A DNA stretch of 64,000 nucleotides from Homarus americanus (GCF_018991925.1 NW_024720773.1:351367-415366), one strand, 5' to 3'; numbered from the stretch's first letter, positions 20,505 through 34,080 are shown. Notes: generated by a model not told the origin, from the sequence alone. Translations and numbers: made by a program.

Positions 20505-22214
20505 TTATCCACATAAAATAACACTTCGTAAAAAAAAATATAACAAAAAAGAACTTACTAAAAAAAAAGTACTCACTATTAGCACTGGTTCCTGTGACTT
20601 CTCCTGACAGTACATCTTTGTGCATTTACTGCTGTTCACATATGCAGCTGCAAAGTGTTCTGCAGGAAAGTCCAGAGCGAAAGCATTTGTATCTCCGGTT
20701 GCAGTCTTTCTTACAGGAACATTTGGACATCTCCCATGGAAGGACGTTTTGGCCATAGTGGCAGTGGGGTTGTGGTCATGTTGTCCACTGCTGAAGTCGC
20801 GAACAACTGCTTCCTCAAGATTGGTGGGCACACCACTCCATCTTCCACGTACTGGCATACAACTGCTTCTCCTAGCTGGGATGATAATTGTAGAACTCTG
20901 TCATATGAAATGCTGACCCCATTTTCATGCAGCATGTCGATGAGCTGCCTCTTTCTTGTCTTAGCAAACACAGACATGCCGACGTAGACAGCAAAAGGTG
21001 TCTCATGGTCCTTGGAGTGTCTGTGGATTTGTGTTCCTACCTTGTAGTTGGCAAAGCAGTTATACTGTAAGAGCTGTGACATAGCAAGGTCAGACTTCGA
21101 TGCGCCATGCTGGAGTTGGGATTTTATTATCTGCACTATGTTCGATCATGCATACAAATTGAAGCAGTGATTGTGGAACAGCCTGTTCAATGCATCCTTC
21201 ATGAAATGTACTGCTGAAGTGTGACTTGTGCTGAAGCATGTCCCGTCGTATCATCCCAGCAGCCTTTGCCAGATGGATTGCGTCACCGTATTTGCTTGCT
21301 TGTGCCAGGATTGAGCCAACATCCTTCTCAAAGGCCAGTGGGATATCTCTTCCTTGGTGATGAGCTTGCAGCTGGGGGATGTGAAAAAGCAGCTGGTCCT
21401 TCAGTCGAGTAGGATGAACATCGGGCGATCCAACACCCAGCTGCTCAAGTCTCTGTCTGTAGAGTGTGACCAGGTCAGCAAGTCTGAAAATGGGTGGTTC
21501 AGTACCTTCACTAGAAGCTTTCATCTGAGTGATATAAGTGACCAGTTCAGAGAAAGCAGTTGGGTATGCGTCCGTGTTCGGATGAAGCTCTTGTGCTTTT
21601 TCTTGCTCTTGAGCATTTCGGTGTGTTCTTTCTCGGTTGTACAGGTTTGCCAGGCAGCGAGGGTGATACTTCAGTTCTTGTGCCACAACATCTCCTGCAC
21701 TTAGTTTGGCAAGGAGTTTTCCATCCCTAAGTGTCTTTCTCACAATCATTCAATCTTTTATTAAGTTTCATTGTCTCATGTCATGTCTTATGTCATCTCC
21801 CGAAGCTTCTTCCTCACATAGAAAGCATTCTGTTGCTTTGGGGTCTCTGACCATTCGTGGTATCTTGCTACTGCTGCTCTCCTCTGTAGCAACTGCAGAG
21901 GTTCGCCTTTTCTGAGCTCTATTTAACTTTGTGTTGTTGAACAGAAGTCTGTAACTCTTATGATACTGTGCCTTGTTTCTCCTCAAGGTCTCCTCTATCC
22001 CATCATCTTCAACAAGTCTTGCAGGGTCAAGCTTGACTGGCAGTGCATTGATTGAATGAAATAGAAGAATATTCCTTGACAAGCCGTAACCGTAATCTCC
22101 TTTTTTGGCAGGATTTGCATGTGGAGACTTAAGATCTTCCTTCTCATCCTGTTGACAAAGACAACACTTTGCCCGGTCAGTGAGGAATGATTTGTTGGTA
22201 GATTTTGTGTCCAT
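20505..22214 (-). pseudogene. Transposon-encoded zinc-binding-like protein, unknown function
   Basis: It starts at 22214 (MDTKSTNKSF). In order the frames carry CCLCQQDEKEDL, then RMVRDPKATECFLCEE, then VAQELKYHPRCLANLYNR (CX2C...HX2C, a likely zinc site), then a mainly helical region, then VYVGMSVFAKTRKRQLID. Finally, in another frame, comes QHDHNPTATMAKTSFHG, a signature I recall from a widespread uncharacterised metazoan protein family. At least three frameshifts: near 21760, near 21110 and near 20800. The C-terminus is truncated. The placement between long TIRs suggests it is the element's own protein or captured cargo. No catalytic motif recognised. Confidence 0.6.
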
Positions 22215-22689
22215 AACTATTTTTGATCTTCAGGGCCGAGGGTTTATCCTTTTACCACCCTGATGAACACTTTCTTGTATGGGATACAACTAGGTTCATG
22301 CCTTTTGCCCTACACCTAGTCCGATCGTTCATCCAGTGTCATTAGTCCCGTGCGATCTGTACACCATCCAGATAACTAAAACCCCGTTATCCTTGGCTCG
22401 GCTCTCCCGCGCTGGCACATCATGTCAATTCAGGTGTGGCTGCTAAACTGATTTGGGTTGGTTAAGCAGCATTTGAGACACTAAGCTGTTGCAGTATGAC
22501 ATGCTTTTTCTTAGCTGACACTGAACCCCATGCTGGGTTGCACAGCAGTGATGTCACCAGTGTGCCCTGGTAGTGCTCAACAATCACTCCCTCACATGCA
22601 GAGACCCTCTGCATGCTACCCTCACCTAGTTGGAAAAACATAAAACCAGTACACAAAACCAGTCATAAATAAGACAAATATATATCTGA

Positions 22690-22925
22690 AAGTATCAGAA
22701 ATAGAAAAAATCATCTGAGCATGCTTGAAAACATACATATAGACACTAAGATCATTTAGATTGACCAACTACATCAATTTCTATAAAAAAAATCACTTTC
22801 GAAGGTCAATTTGGCAGCCATCTTGGATTTTCAAATGGTCTATCAGATTTGACAAGTAGCCCCTAGGGTATAATCATGCCAAATTTCATGCTTGTATCGC
22901 CATTTGCACGATTTTTCCATTATCC
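22690..22925 (-). repeat. Right terminal inverted repeat
   Basis: Inverted partner of 20258-20490, about 80-85 percent similar by eye. Confidence 0.75.
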
Positions 22926-22930
22926 ACTCT

Positions 22931-23520
22931 GCTATCAGGGTGTGGCAATCTGTTTTGTGTACTGGTGCCACATATAATGTGATCAAATGTATTAAATCAA
23001 GCATAAAAATAATAATAGAAACTTGTTCATTGAACTGGAACTCCACAAGTATTTAACTTAAATTTACTGTTCCTCATAAAGGCGTAACAGCAATTTGTAT
23101 TAAATAAATATATTCCCACTGTATGTTACCCATGTATTCACCAAGTCATTCATCCATGAGTATGAATCAATTGGTGAGTTGACATTTCCTCCATGGAGTT
23201 AGCGAGGTCAAGCTGGGTCAACACTTTTCAACAACAACATCCTGTGAGGAGCACTGACAACAACCTGACGTGTATTCTGTAAGGCACATTGCCTCACAGG
23301 ATGCATGTGAGAGAGAGAGACTATCATATCACCTGTTACCCAGTGAACAACTCACTTAAGTGTTCTCCCATATAAGTGTACTAAGACACTTCCCTTAGTG
23401 TAGAACAGAAGGTACAATATTCTCTCAACTGAACTCAGTACCTGTGAAACTATATTTTTCTACAATAAAATAAAACCAATAAAGTGTTTACTTCAGCCCT
23501 GCCACTTATCAAATCAAGAA
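22931..23520. other. No recognisable feature
   Basis: AT-rich non-coding intron sequence; nothing found. Confidence 0.5.

Positions 23521-23524
<4 letters not shown>

Positions 23525-23607
<83 letters not shown>
23525..23607. repeat. (AT)n microsatellite
   Basis: AT array of about 41 units. Confidence 0.98.
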
Positions 23608-23613
<6 letters not shown>

Positions 23614-23834
23614 ACAGTGCAGTGCTAAGGAGTTACAAGGAGATGAGTAGTTTGCTCAGAGGTCGTGTTGGGAAAGGAGCTTTCTGGGGGAACTGGTTGG
23701 TGAGGCGCTGTGGAGAGGTCTTGCTGGTCCAGTACGTCAGTGGTCTCCCTGATGATCACTATCGTAGCTAGGGGGGGGCAGGGGGGGCGGTCCGCCCCGG
23801 GCGGCACTTTTGGGTCTGCTCATCACCCATATCT

Positions 23835-24121
23835 GCAGCTACTGGAGACGTTAATCCATCCCTTTGTATCGGCGGCAAGTTAATCCTTGTCGTGTCTGAC
23901 CTAACACCTGACCCACATCATCACGGCCACGTCATGAGCTACACCCTTGCTATGAGGCCCCCCGCCACACACACAACCTGTAACCTGTTGAGGATTAAGG
24001 AAACAACTTCAAACAAGTACGCCAGTGAGCTCATGTGGTGTGGGTCAGGTGTTAGGTCAGACACGACGAGGATTAACTTGCCGCCGATACAAAGGGAAGG
24101 ATTAACGTCTCCAGTAGCTGC
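23835..24121. repeat. Inverted repeat, arms about 90-105 bp
   Basis: GCAGCTACTGGAGACGTTAA (23835) pairs with the sequence ending at 24121. The arms 23835-23941 and 24028-24121 are nearly identical apart from a short insertion. The spacer is about 86 bp. It lies inside the 5' part of hAT-A. Confidence 0.88.
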
Positions 24122-24456
24122 AAAACCATGCAGTCTCGGGTCATATCAGTTCATGTACAGCCGACCAATCCACCAGTTACAAGCAATTCACTTCAGTTCT
24201 GCACAAGTCTCCATCGTGACAAGACGAGGGGAGGCGAGACGACTTTTAAGTTCTCTTGTGTTTTCGATCCAGTTATTTACTTCGTTGGAAGACATAATAC
24301 TATAAGGTAAGAAATATTAAAGTATTGGTTAAAAAATATTGATGTGACTTTTGCTGCGGTACTGAGATTAAATATTAAGATTTTGTTTCACAGCATTGCG
24401 ATTTTATACTAAGACACTATCCTCACTGGGGTACAGACAAAAGCCCCCCAGACAAA

Positions 24457-24660
24457 ATGTTTTCTTCGCTGGACAGAGTGATCCAAGAAATAACTTTGAG
24501 ATTTCAACAGCTTCATGAACTTGCTGAGAACTATGCCTTCCTTACCCCATTGAATATTTTGGATGATAAATATGAGTGTCAAATAGATCACGATCACGAT
24601 GAAATTGATAAAGAGGAGTTCCTCGTTGAGAGAAAAAAACTTCAGCATTTTGTTGCTGTT
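24457..24660 (+). pseudogene. hAT-A transposase, upstream piece
   Basis: The frame reads VIQEITLRFQQLHELAENYAF and on to EFLVERKKLQHF. This resembles the helical region between the second and third catalytic segments of ZMYM1-like hAT transposases. It is cut by the CR1 insertion, and the C-terminal dimerisation region resumes at 28803. Confidence 0.65.
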
Positions 24661-24741
24661 GCTGCTATAACTCTCAGTTGACCTCTGACCCAGCTTGGAG
24701 AAGGTCGTGCCCGATCGTGCTCCCGTTAGAGACCAAGGAAA

Positions 24742-25635
24742 ATGGCCGCTTTGGATCGTTGTGTCGTGGGGGAAGAGGAGGGGAGTGTGGGGAAAGACGA
24801 CCTCCTTGCCACTCTGTTAAGGCAGCTGGGGCAGTTGAGGAGTGAGGTTGACACTCTAAAGGGGGAAAATGAGGCCCTCAGGACGGAACTCCTTCAGGTA
24901 GGTGTCCTGCCTAGCAGGACACCTGCGAAGGAGGAGCAGGCGTGGAGAGTGGTTGTCTCCAAGGGGACTAGGGTCAGGCTCAGGAAAGCTGACCAGGGTG
25001 TGGAGTGTAGTAACCCTTACCAGGTGCTACAGGAAGCTGGCGAGGAAGAGAAGAGGCAGGACGGTATGGATCAAGGAGAGGAAAGGGCAGTTGTACAAAC
25101 CCTGCCCACAGGTAAGGTCGTGGTAGTTGGTGACAGCCAGGTGAGGTTTATGGATAGGGCTTTTTGTGCGAGAGATAGGAAACGTAGGATTAGGGTGTAT
25201 TTTCCTGGGGCTGGGATAGGGCATGTAGCCGAGAGGTTAGACAGGGTTTTGTCAGAGGAGGGTACCAATCCAGTAGTGTGTCTTAGTGTGGGAGGAAACG
25301 ACATAGGTAAGGTTAGGAGTGAGGAACTTTTCAAGAGGTATAGGGAGGCGCTGGGGAAGATTAGAGATAGAGGAGGGATCCCGATAGTATGTGGTGTCTT
25401 GCCTAGAAGAGGGGTTGGTCGTGAATGGCTGTCCAGGGCAATTGCTATAAATTGCCGACTGGAAAAACATTGTGCAAACAATGGTTGGGCATTCATTGAT
25501 AACTGGCAACGATTCTATGGCAACGACTACCTGTACTGTCGCGACGGAGTACACTTGTCTCGTGAGGGGGTAAAGACGTTGTCTGCATCCCTGGAGCGTG
25601 AAATTGTCACTCCGAAGGGGGGGTTTCGCCAGTAG
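24742..25635 (+). CDS. CR1 ORF1: coiled coil plus SGNH esterase
   Basis: An intact 297-residue ORF. Residues about 18-52 form a heptad-rich coiled coil (LLATLLRQLGQL, EVDTLKGENEALRTELLQ), probably for multimerisation. From about residue 125 an SGNH/GDSL hydrolase domain follows. VVVGDSQ carries the nucleophile Ser132, SVGGNDIG (184-187) gives the oxyanion-hole Gly and Asn, and DGVHLS gives catalytic Asp268 and His271. The complete catalytic set is conserved. Esterase-type ORF1 is established for CR1-clade LINEs. The role in retrotransposition is thought to involve lipid or membrane interaction. No CCHC knuckle is visible. The ATG has AAA before it and no better upstream start. Confidence 0.9.
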   Translation: MAALDRCVVGEEEGSVGKDDLLATLLRQLGQLRSEVDTLKGENEALRTELLQVGVLPSRTPAKEEQAWRVVVSKGTRVRLRKADQGVECSNPYQVLQEAGEEEKRQDGMDQGEERAVVQTLPTGKVVVVGDSQVRFMDRAFCARDRKRRIRVYFPGAGIGHVAERLDRVLSEEGTNPVVCLSVGGNDIGKVRSEELFKRYREALGKIRDRGGIPIVCGVLPRRGVGREWLSRAIAINCRLEKHCANNGWAFIDNWQRFYGNDYLYCRDGVHLSREGVKTLSASLEREIVTPKGGFRQ

Positions 25636-25739
25636 AGAGGGGTCGGGGAAAGTGGGAGTCAAAAAACAAGCAGGTCCTGGGAAGTAAAATTAGTTGCTCA
25701 GGACAAGGGGTAAAACAGGACCAGGGAAGAGTAGGTTTA

Positions 25740-26627
25740 AATGTATACTATACAAACAGTAGGGGCAGTTCAAAAGATATCGAAGTCTTTAAACTGCTAA
25801 GGGAACATATGGGCACGGGGGTGCAGGAGACTGCAGTGGGAGCGGGTAAACAAAGTGAAAGACTACAGGGAAACAGTGTTAGGAATGATGACAAAACTAA
25901 ATTAGACAGGGAATTTAAAACTAAACGCGGTAAGGAGAGGACTCAGAACACGACTAACTTAAATGTATATTACACGAACAGCAGAAGTATGAGAAACAAA
26001 ATGGATGATATTAGGGCCTTGGTATGTACCGAAAAAACCGATATAATTGCATTCACTGAAACATGGATCAACCTGGACACATGTGAGTTACCAGTCGAAT
26101 ACCAAATTGCGGGTTACAAACTGTTCCATACCGATAGGCAGACCAGGAAAGGAGGCGGAGTAGCAATCTATGTTAGGGATAATCTGAAGTGTGAAATAAA
26201 TAAGGAAATAAAAACTGAGAGGAATACAGAAACAATTTGGATAGAATTAAGCGACGGTAGGGAAAAATTAATCACAGGAGTAATATATAGACCCCCCAAT
26301 CTTGATAGAGTCAATGAGCGACTTATCTGGGATGAAATGCGCAGGGCTTCCATACACAACAAAGTCTGTATAGTAGGCGACTTTAACCTTGGCCAAATAG
26401 ATTGGGCTGACCTTACTGGTAACTCAGAATCACAGGATTTTCTCGAGACGATCCAGGACTGTTTCCTAAGTCAACATATAACCGAACCCACACGGGGTAA
26501 TAATATACTGGACTTAGTTCTGTTGAACAGAGAAAACCTAATTAGCAATGTCGAGGTAGGGAACGAACTTGCAAACAGCGATCACAAAGAAATTCGATTC
26601 CAGTTAGATTTTTCAGGGCAGACGTAA
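25740..26627 (+). pseudogene. CR1 ORF2: apurinic endonuclease domain
   Basis: The frame contains NVYYTNSRSMRNKMDD, DIIAFTETWIN (catalytic E), GGGVAIYVRD, VGDFNLGQIDW (GDxN) and ANSDHKEIRF (SDH). This is a complete exonuclease-endonuclease-phosphatase domain, which nicks target DNA. NVYYTNSR occurs twice (25738 and 25962), so the first 200 bp may hold a partial duplication or an alternative start. The frame is lost at about 26620. Confidence 0.9.
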
Positions 26628-26640
26628 GGAAAATTCCACT

Positions 26641-26982
26641 AAAGTACCAGATTTCAGAAGGGCAAACTTTGACAGTTTAAAGAGGCAGCTAAGAGAGGGG
26701 GTGTCGCACTTGGCTGTGAACCTTACAGATGACACCGACCTGATAACGAGATCTGAGATTGCCGAGTTCCATGACAATTTAAATAGTGAGTTACTTAATG
26801 CACAAAGGCAGATCATACCATACAAAAAACTCAGATCAGACAAGAATGACCCTAAATGGATAAATAATTATTTAAAGAACATCATTGGCCAAAGGAAGGC
26901 TATAGGTAGAAGGATAAATCGTGGCGAAATTCACCTCCGGGACTATTATAGGGTATTGGCGAGTAGGGTTAAACCGAGATAA
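26641..26982 (+). pseudogene. CR1 ORF2: linker between endonuclease and RT
   Basis: A frame-shifted continuation with PDFRRANFDSLKRQL, KLRSDKNDPKWINNYLK and IIGQRKAIGRRINRG. It matches the order in the other CR1 family, where NEPRWMTRKLKHD sits at the same place. Confidence 0.75.
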
Positions 26983-27127
26983 GGAAAGCAAAGAGGAATA
27001 ATGAGGTAAGGATAGCAAGGGAGGCGAAGACAAACCCCAAAGGATTCTACCAAATGTATCAAACTAAACCACGAAGGAATTGGACTGGCTCGTTCAGACT
27101 TATTGAGCTCGCTGATAACGAGGAGAA

Positions 27128-27760
27128 ATGAGCAATAATTTTAATAAATATTTTTCAACAGTTTTCACCACCGAAAATTTAAACATGATACCCGAGGCAC
27201 CGACTCTATTCAGAGATAGTGAAGAAAACAAATTAAGTGAGATAGTAGTGACTAGTAACGATGTTAGCAAGCAAATAGACAAACCAAAGCCTAATAAGTC
27301 ACCTGGTCCCGATGAGATATTTGCCAGAGTATTAAAGGAATGTAAGGAAGAGCTTAGTATGCCCTTAGCAAAGTTGTTTAACATGTCATTAAAAACAGGT
27401 GTAGTACCAGAATCCTGGAGGATAGCGAATGTAATACCGATTTTCAAGAAGGGGGATAGATCACTATCCTCTAACTACTGCCCAATCAGTCTAACATCAA
27501 TAGTAGGCAAATTACTGGAAACAATCATTTCAAACTCTATTCGAAATCACCTGGAGAAGCACCGATTGATCAATGATTCCCAGCATGGCTTCACAAGCGG
27601 ACGTTCTTGTCTAACTAATCTATTAACATTCTTTTCATCAGTTTTCGAATCGGTGGACGAGGGGCACAATTATGATGTGGTATATCTCGACTTTAGCAAA
27701 GCCTTCGACAGAGTCCCCCACGAAAGACTAATTAGAAAGGTAGAAGCTCATCAAAGGTGA
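27128..27760 (+). pseudogene. CR1 ORF2: RT N-terminal motifs
   Basis: A 210-codon frame: NKSPGPDEIFARVLKE, NVIPIFKKGDRS, LTSIVGKLLE, DSQHGFTSGRSCLTNLL and VVYLDFSKAFDRVPH (motif A). It ends at a frameshift after motif A. Motif B (GVPQGSVLGPLLF) and the FADD box at about 27850-27960 are in shifted frames. Confidence 0.9.
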
Positions 27761-28037
27761 CATCCTTAAATGGATTAGGGCGTGGTTACAGGATAGGAAA
27801 CAGCGAGTGAGCATTAACGGCACTAAGTCCCATTGGAGCAACGTCACAGTGGAGTTCCCCAAGGCTCAGTACTTGGACCATTATTATTTATTATATACAT
27901 AAACGACATAGATATCGGCATTGACAAAGTAAATTTGCTGATGACACTAAAATAGGACGTGTTATTACATCTGGCGAGGACTCCGAAAACTACAGGAAGA
28001 TCTAAACAAATTTTTCGAAGGGTCTGAAAAATGGCAG

Positions 28038-28742
28038 ATGAAATTCAACGTGGACAAATGTAAAGTACTCAGTATAGGAGATGTAAACAGGGAAACCAGA
28101 TACCAGATGAACAACGATGCCATAGAGAAATCCGACTGCGAGAGAGATTTAGGAGTAATGATAAGTAGGAACCTTAAGCCAAGTAAACAATGTGTTTTTG
28201 CTCGTAACAAGGCTGATAAAGTACTTGGGTTCATACAAAGGAGTGTTAGTTACAAGACTAGCGAGGTCATCCTAAAACTGTATCTTGCTCTTGTGAGACC
28301 ACACCTGGATTACGCTGTTCAGTTCTGGTCACCGTATTACAGAATGGATATAGAATCCTTGGAAAGAATTCAGAGGAGAATGACAAGACTAATCCCGGGC
28401 ATTAGGAACCTTGAGTATAGAGACAGGTTAAAGCATCTTAATTTGCACTCCCTTGAGAGACGTAGAGCGAGGGGCGACCTGATAGAGGTGTATAAGTGGA
28501 AGGCAGGGCTAAACAAAGGGGACATTACAAAGGTACTCAAACTATCCAACCAGGAGCGAACTCTTAACAATGGTTTTAAATTAGACAAATTTAGATTTAG
28601 GCGTGAAATAGGTAAACACTGGTTTGGAAACAGAGTAGTGGATGAATGGAACAAGTTACCAAATGTCATCATTAACTCGAATACGCTGAATTGCTTCAAA
28701 CATAGGTTGGATGCTCATATGAGCAATAGGGGTTGGGTGTAA
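28038..28742 (+). pseudogene. CR1 ORF2: thumb and C-terminal tail
   Basis: The frame encodes MKFNVDKCKVLSIGD, DLGVMISRNLKPS, NKADKVLGFIQRSV, LVRPHLDYAVQFW and the C-terminal LNCFKHRLDAHMSNRGW. The stop is followed by 60 bp to the element's end. Confidence 0.9.
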
Positions 28743-28802
28743 ACGGGACTGCCCAGTATGGGCCAATAGGCCCGCTGCAGTTTCTTCCATTCTTATGTTC
28801 TT

Positions 28803-29132
28803 TTGTTAACTATTAAAGACAGAATACAGACGTGGAAAGAAGGCCCCCTTGAACTTTTGCAGTTTATTCAAAAGTATAACCTTGGGAACTCGGTTCCAAA
28901 TATAGTAATAATGCTGAAGATTTTCCTCACAATTGCTGTTAGTGTTGCTACCTGTGAGAGGAGTTTTTCGAAACTAAAACTGATCAAGAATTACTTAAGA
29001 TCTACTATGAGCGCCTTGCGGTTGAGAAATCTTGCCATACTGTCTATAGAGCGACAATTGACAGATGAAATAGTTTTTGACAATGTCATTGAAGAATTTG
29101 CCAACAAAAAAACAAGAAAAGTTACTTTGTAG
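28803..29132 (+). pseudogene. hAT-A transposase, dimerisation region
   Basis: The frame reads PNIVIMLKIFLTIAVSVATC then ERSFSKLKLIKNYLRSTMS and LRNLAILSIE. This is the hAT C-terminal dimerisation motif, most like ZMYM1-type transposases, and it ends in a stop at 29132. Continuation of 24457-24660 across the CR1 insertion. Confidence 0.85.
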
Positions 29133-29135
29133 AAA

Positions 29136-29471
29136 GTTGTAGTTTTCATTTCAGAAATAAAGATGGTCCTAATTTTTTACACTTTTTTACTTTTTTCCCT
29201 ATCCTATATGTCGTTTTTGCTTTTTGTTTAACTGTTACTTATAAAGTTTAAGTATGTTTGGTGTGTACTTAAAGCATACTATATTTGAGTATGTGAAAGT
29301 AAAGTTGTAGTTTTAATTTCAGAAATAAAGATGGTCCTAATTTTTTACACTTTTTTTACTTTTTTCCCTATCCTATATGTCGTTTTTGCTTTTTGTTTAG
29401 CTGTTACATATAAAGTTTAAGTATGTTTGGTGTGTATTTAAAGCATACTATATTTGAGTATGTGAAAGTAC
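29136..29471. repeat. Tandem duplication, two 168-bp units
   Basis: GTTGTAGTTTTCATTTCAG at 29136 recurs at 29304 with only a few differences through the unit. Lies in the 3' UTR of hAT-A. Confidence 0.93.
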
Positions 29472-29521
29472 AGTAATATTATAATGGTACACAAACTATT
29501 TAATATATATATATATATATA

Positions 29522-31618
<2,097 letters not shown>

Positions 31619-31830
31619 TGAGTCACTGTGCAATATGTATTTTTTGTGGGGGCACGGGGGGGGGGAGGGGGCGGCAAACTCAAGGGCCGCCCCGGGCGGC
31701 ACACACTCTAGCTACGCCACTGTCGAGTTCGCCATCCATCACACCTCTAGTGGTTGACCGTGGTTACTCCCGTCAACACCAGACGCCATCCGGAATTCTT
31801 CAAGGACGTCACCTTTAAACTACACACCAG

Positions 31831-31948
31831 CAACCCTGACCGTGGATCTCAACGAGCTGGCTGTCATTCAAGCCGCCGAAGTCTACGGGATTAGAGGCCA
31901 GATTTTCAAGAAATTCACAGAATTCTACAATCAATCTAACAGTCATAG
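31831..31948 (+). CDS. Putative host gene, second coding exon
   Basis: Acceptor-like CACACCAG|CA at 31830 and donor AG|GTAGGA at 31949. Entering with two bases (CA) after the phase-1 exon at 18890-19058 gives GCA (Ala). The frame then stays open for the whole exon: TLTVDLNELAVIQAAEVYG, then IRGQIFKKFTEFYNQSNSH. The peptide is not low-complexity and matches no TE family here. It joins sensibly to the first exon's CFYAPRN end. The exon would leave in phase 2. The acceptor's pyrimidine tract is weak. No third exon found; a Gypsy element starts 300 bp downstream. Confidence 0.42.
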
Positions 31949-32030
31949 GTAGGACAAGGACACACTATATTAAAAACACATTAGCATATTCTACTTCACA
32001 GCATCACATGTTAGGATATGTCGTGTTATT

Positions 32031-32032
<2 letters not shown>

Positions 32033-32118
<86 letters not shown>
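32033..32118. repeat. (AT)n microsatellite
   Basis: AT array between the putative exon and the Gypsy gag. Confidence 0.98.
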
Positions 32119-32122
<4 letters not shown>

Positions 32123-32276
32123 AAATACACTGAAGTTCTCTAGAACCAGTCATATCTTTTTTCTTGCCAATTATTACGATATTTTTCAAACATTTACTGT
32201 AAATAGCAAGGCAAGGTTTTTGTGTAGACTGACCTTTCATGTGTGTTTAACACTGAAGGATGATTTTTTTAATTTT

Positions 32277-32747
32277 ATGAGTTCAGATATTACTGATTTG
32301 AAGGAAATTTATGATAACGTTTCAGATAATTCTGACGACGCACTCAAGTCTGACACTGTACTAGTTACTGGTACTAGTGTCAATACTGAACACATAGAAT
32401 TAATAAATTCGCAAGAAACGCAAGCGCCCTTACTGCGAGACAATTCTGTTGAGAGTAGTGAACACTTAAGTGATCAATCGCATGGCGATTTATGTCGTGG
32501 AACCCTAAGGTCAGGTAATACGTGCAATACAACACCTGATTACGGGCAGGATACCTCTCAGTCTACAGAGTCTCACAGTGTGTCAGAAATTTTTACTTTC
32601 CCTCCTGCATCCACGCATCTTTCAGTTAGATCTAAGTTGTCTGGCAACTCACTAACCATGACTACATCTAATACCAGCATGTCATCTAACCAACCTAACA
32701 TTGTTCAAGTATTCGCGAATTTACGGCGGAGGATGACTATCGTGTAA
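32277..32747 (+). pseudogene. Gypsy gag, N-terminal region
   Basis: From ATG 32277 an acidic, Ser/Thr-rich frame (DLKEIYDNVSDNSDD and on to SNQPNIVQVFANLRRRM). Gag sequences are poorly conserved, so the call rests on position upstream of the zinc-knuckle and protease. Confidence 0.55.
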
Positions 32748-32899
32748 CCACATCTTTAAGGTCATGACAAGATGTAATGAAAAACATTCAAATAACAGGT
32801 GATGATGAACGCAAGGCATCTGTACAAAGGTCACATCAAAGAAAGAAGTTATGGTAGCCAACATTTGGACTCTAGTGGTCTTGCACATCCTACTTATGC

Positions 32900-33460
32900 A
32901 AAATTTAAGACTTTAATTGGTCTATTTTGATTAGACGCACAGCAGGGTCACCTGAACTGGATGTTTAGGTGGGTTGATCATCTGCCACGGACGATACACG
33001 CAAAAGACACGATGAAAAGTGTTTCCCTTGCTGTCGAGGTTTATCAAAATATCTTAACCAATTTTGGTGGTTCACCCTGGGTGGACGAGCACAATAATGT
33101 CTCTAGACAGTTTTGCACAATTAATGGAGTTCCTTGGTTTCATCCGAACAATCCATGACCTGGCATATATTCATGCAAAGACATGATTATTTACCCGATG
33201 AGGACATTTTGGATTATGCAGCCGAGATCGCTATTAAATCATCACGTACTCCCCTAGCAAGGACAGTAACACCCGTATCGTCAATTCAGCAACGAGTTCC
33301 CAAGAACTCGGCAACAAAGAAGCACCAAGTCTGCTTCAGACCAAACAGCTGACGTGTGGTGTTTATACCATGATTCTCCCACCCATACTACGGAGGATTG
33401 TTAGGAGTCCGACGATGTAGAGAAATAGGAAGGCAGTTACCCCAGGTATCCCACCACGGT
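32900..33460 (+). pseudogene. Gypsy gag, capsid end and zinc-knuckle-like motif
   Basis: Broken frames contain AKDTMKSVSLAVEVY, then HDYLPDEDILDYAAEIA. After a stop at about 33352 comes VWCLYHDSPTHTTEDC (CX2HX4HX4C) at about 33357-33405, a gag zinc-knuckle variant. At least two frameshifts. Confidence 0.55.
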
Positions 33461-33582
33461 AAGTCACGTCGTCGCTTTCACAAGAAGTCAGGGGAAGATC
33501 AACGTCAGTCCCAGACCGACATAGGGTAGGTACACCACTACCAACACGCGACAGCGCTTCTGTTATTGCCTCGTTAATAGCT

Positions 33583-33705
33583 ATGCTAACCAAAGCGGGA
33601 GTGTTGTCAATTCCGATGAGTGTTGGGTCAGTCAAGTTAGTGTTAGACATTGATGCGGGTGCTTGTGCAAACGTACTTTCTTTGGCATCCTATCAAGCGT
33701 TACAA
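33583..33705 (+). pseudogene. Gypsy retropepsin, N-terminal part
   Basis: The frame reads VGSVKLVLDIDAGACANVLS, equivalent to the LDTGA active-site region of a retroviral-type aspartic protease; the T is replaced so that it reads DIDAGA. It is cut at 33706 by X1, and the remainder (QLDVTG, DFYVVPDF, DGLIGL) is found at about 45870-46010. Confidence 0.65.
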
Positions 33706-33929
33706 TGTTTCCTTGCTTCAGATTTATTCTGTTCATTCTTCTTTTCTATACTTATATACTTGCCTCATATATATTATTGTATTTTCTGAAATTTATGTCT
33801 GTCCTTACTTCCTCTCAATTATATCCTGTTTTAGTTATATTCTAAACCAGGGGTTCCCAAGCTTTTTTGTAGCACGACCCTATCCAGTGTTGTCAACTAT
33901 CCAGTGCTACCCCAAATCATTTCACTGAA

Positions 33930-34080
<151 letters not shown>

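Larger units (their letters stand above)
20250..22930 (-). mobile_element. DNA transposon with about 230-bp TIRs, unclassified
   Basis: Left 20258-20490 and right 22690-22925 are inverted copies of each other (for example CAAGCATGCTCAGATGAT versus ATCATCTGAGCATGCTTG). Between them a single minus-strand protein is encoded in several broken frames (20505-22214). Exact ends and target-site duplication could not be fixed. The superfamily is not recognised. Confidence 0.75.
24680..28803 (+). mobile_element. CR1-type LINE (copy d), both ORFs present
   Basis: Near full-length: ORF1 with coiled coil and SGNH esterase, ORF2 with endonuclease, RT and C-terminal tail, and the 3' end CATTCTTATGTTCTTTT. 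ORF1 is intact and ORF2 is broken. Inserted into hAT-A. A truncated copy of the same subfamily is at 38127-38838. Confidence 0.9.
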
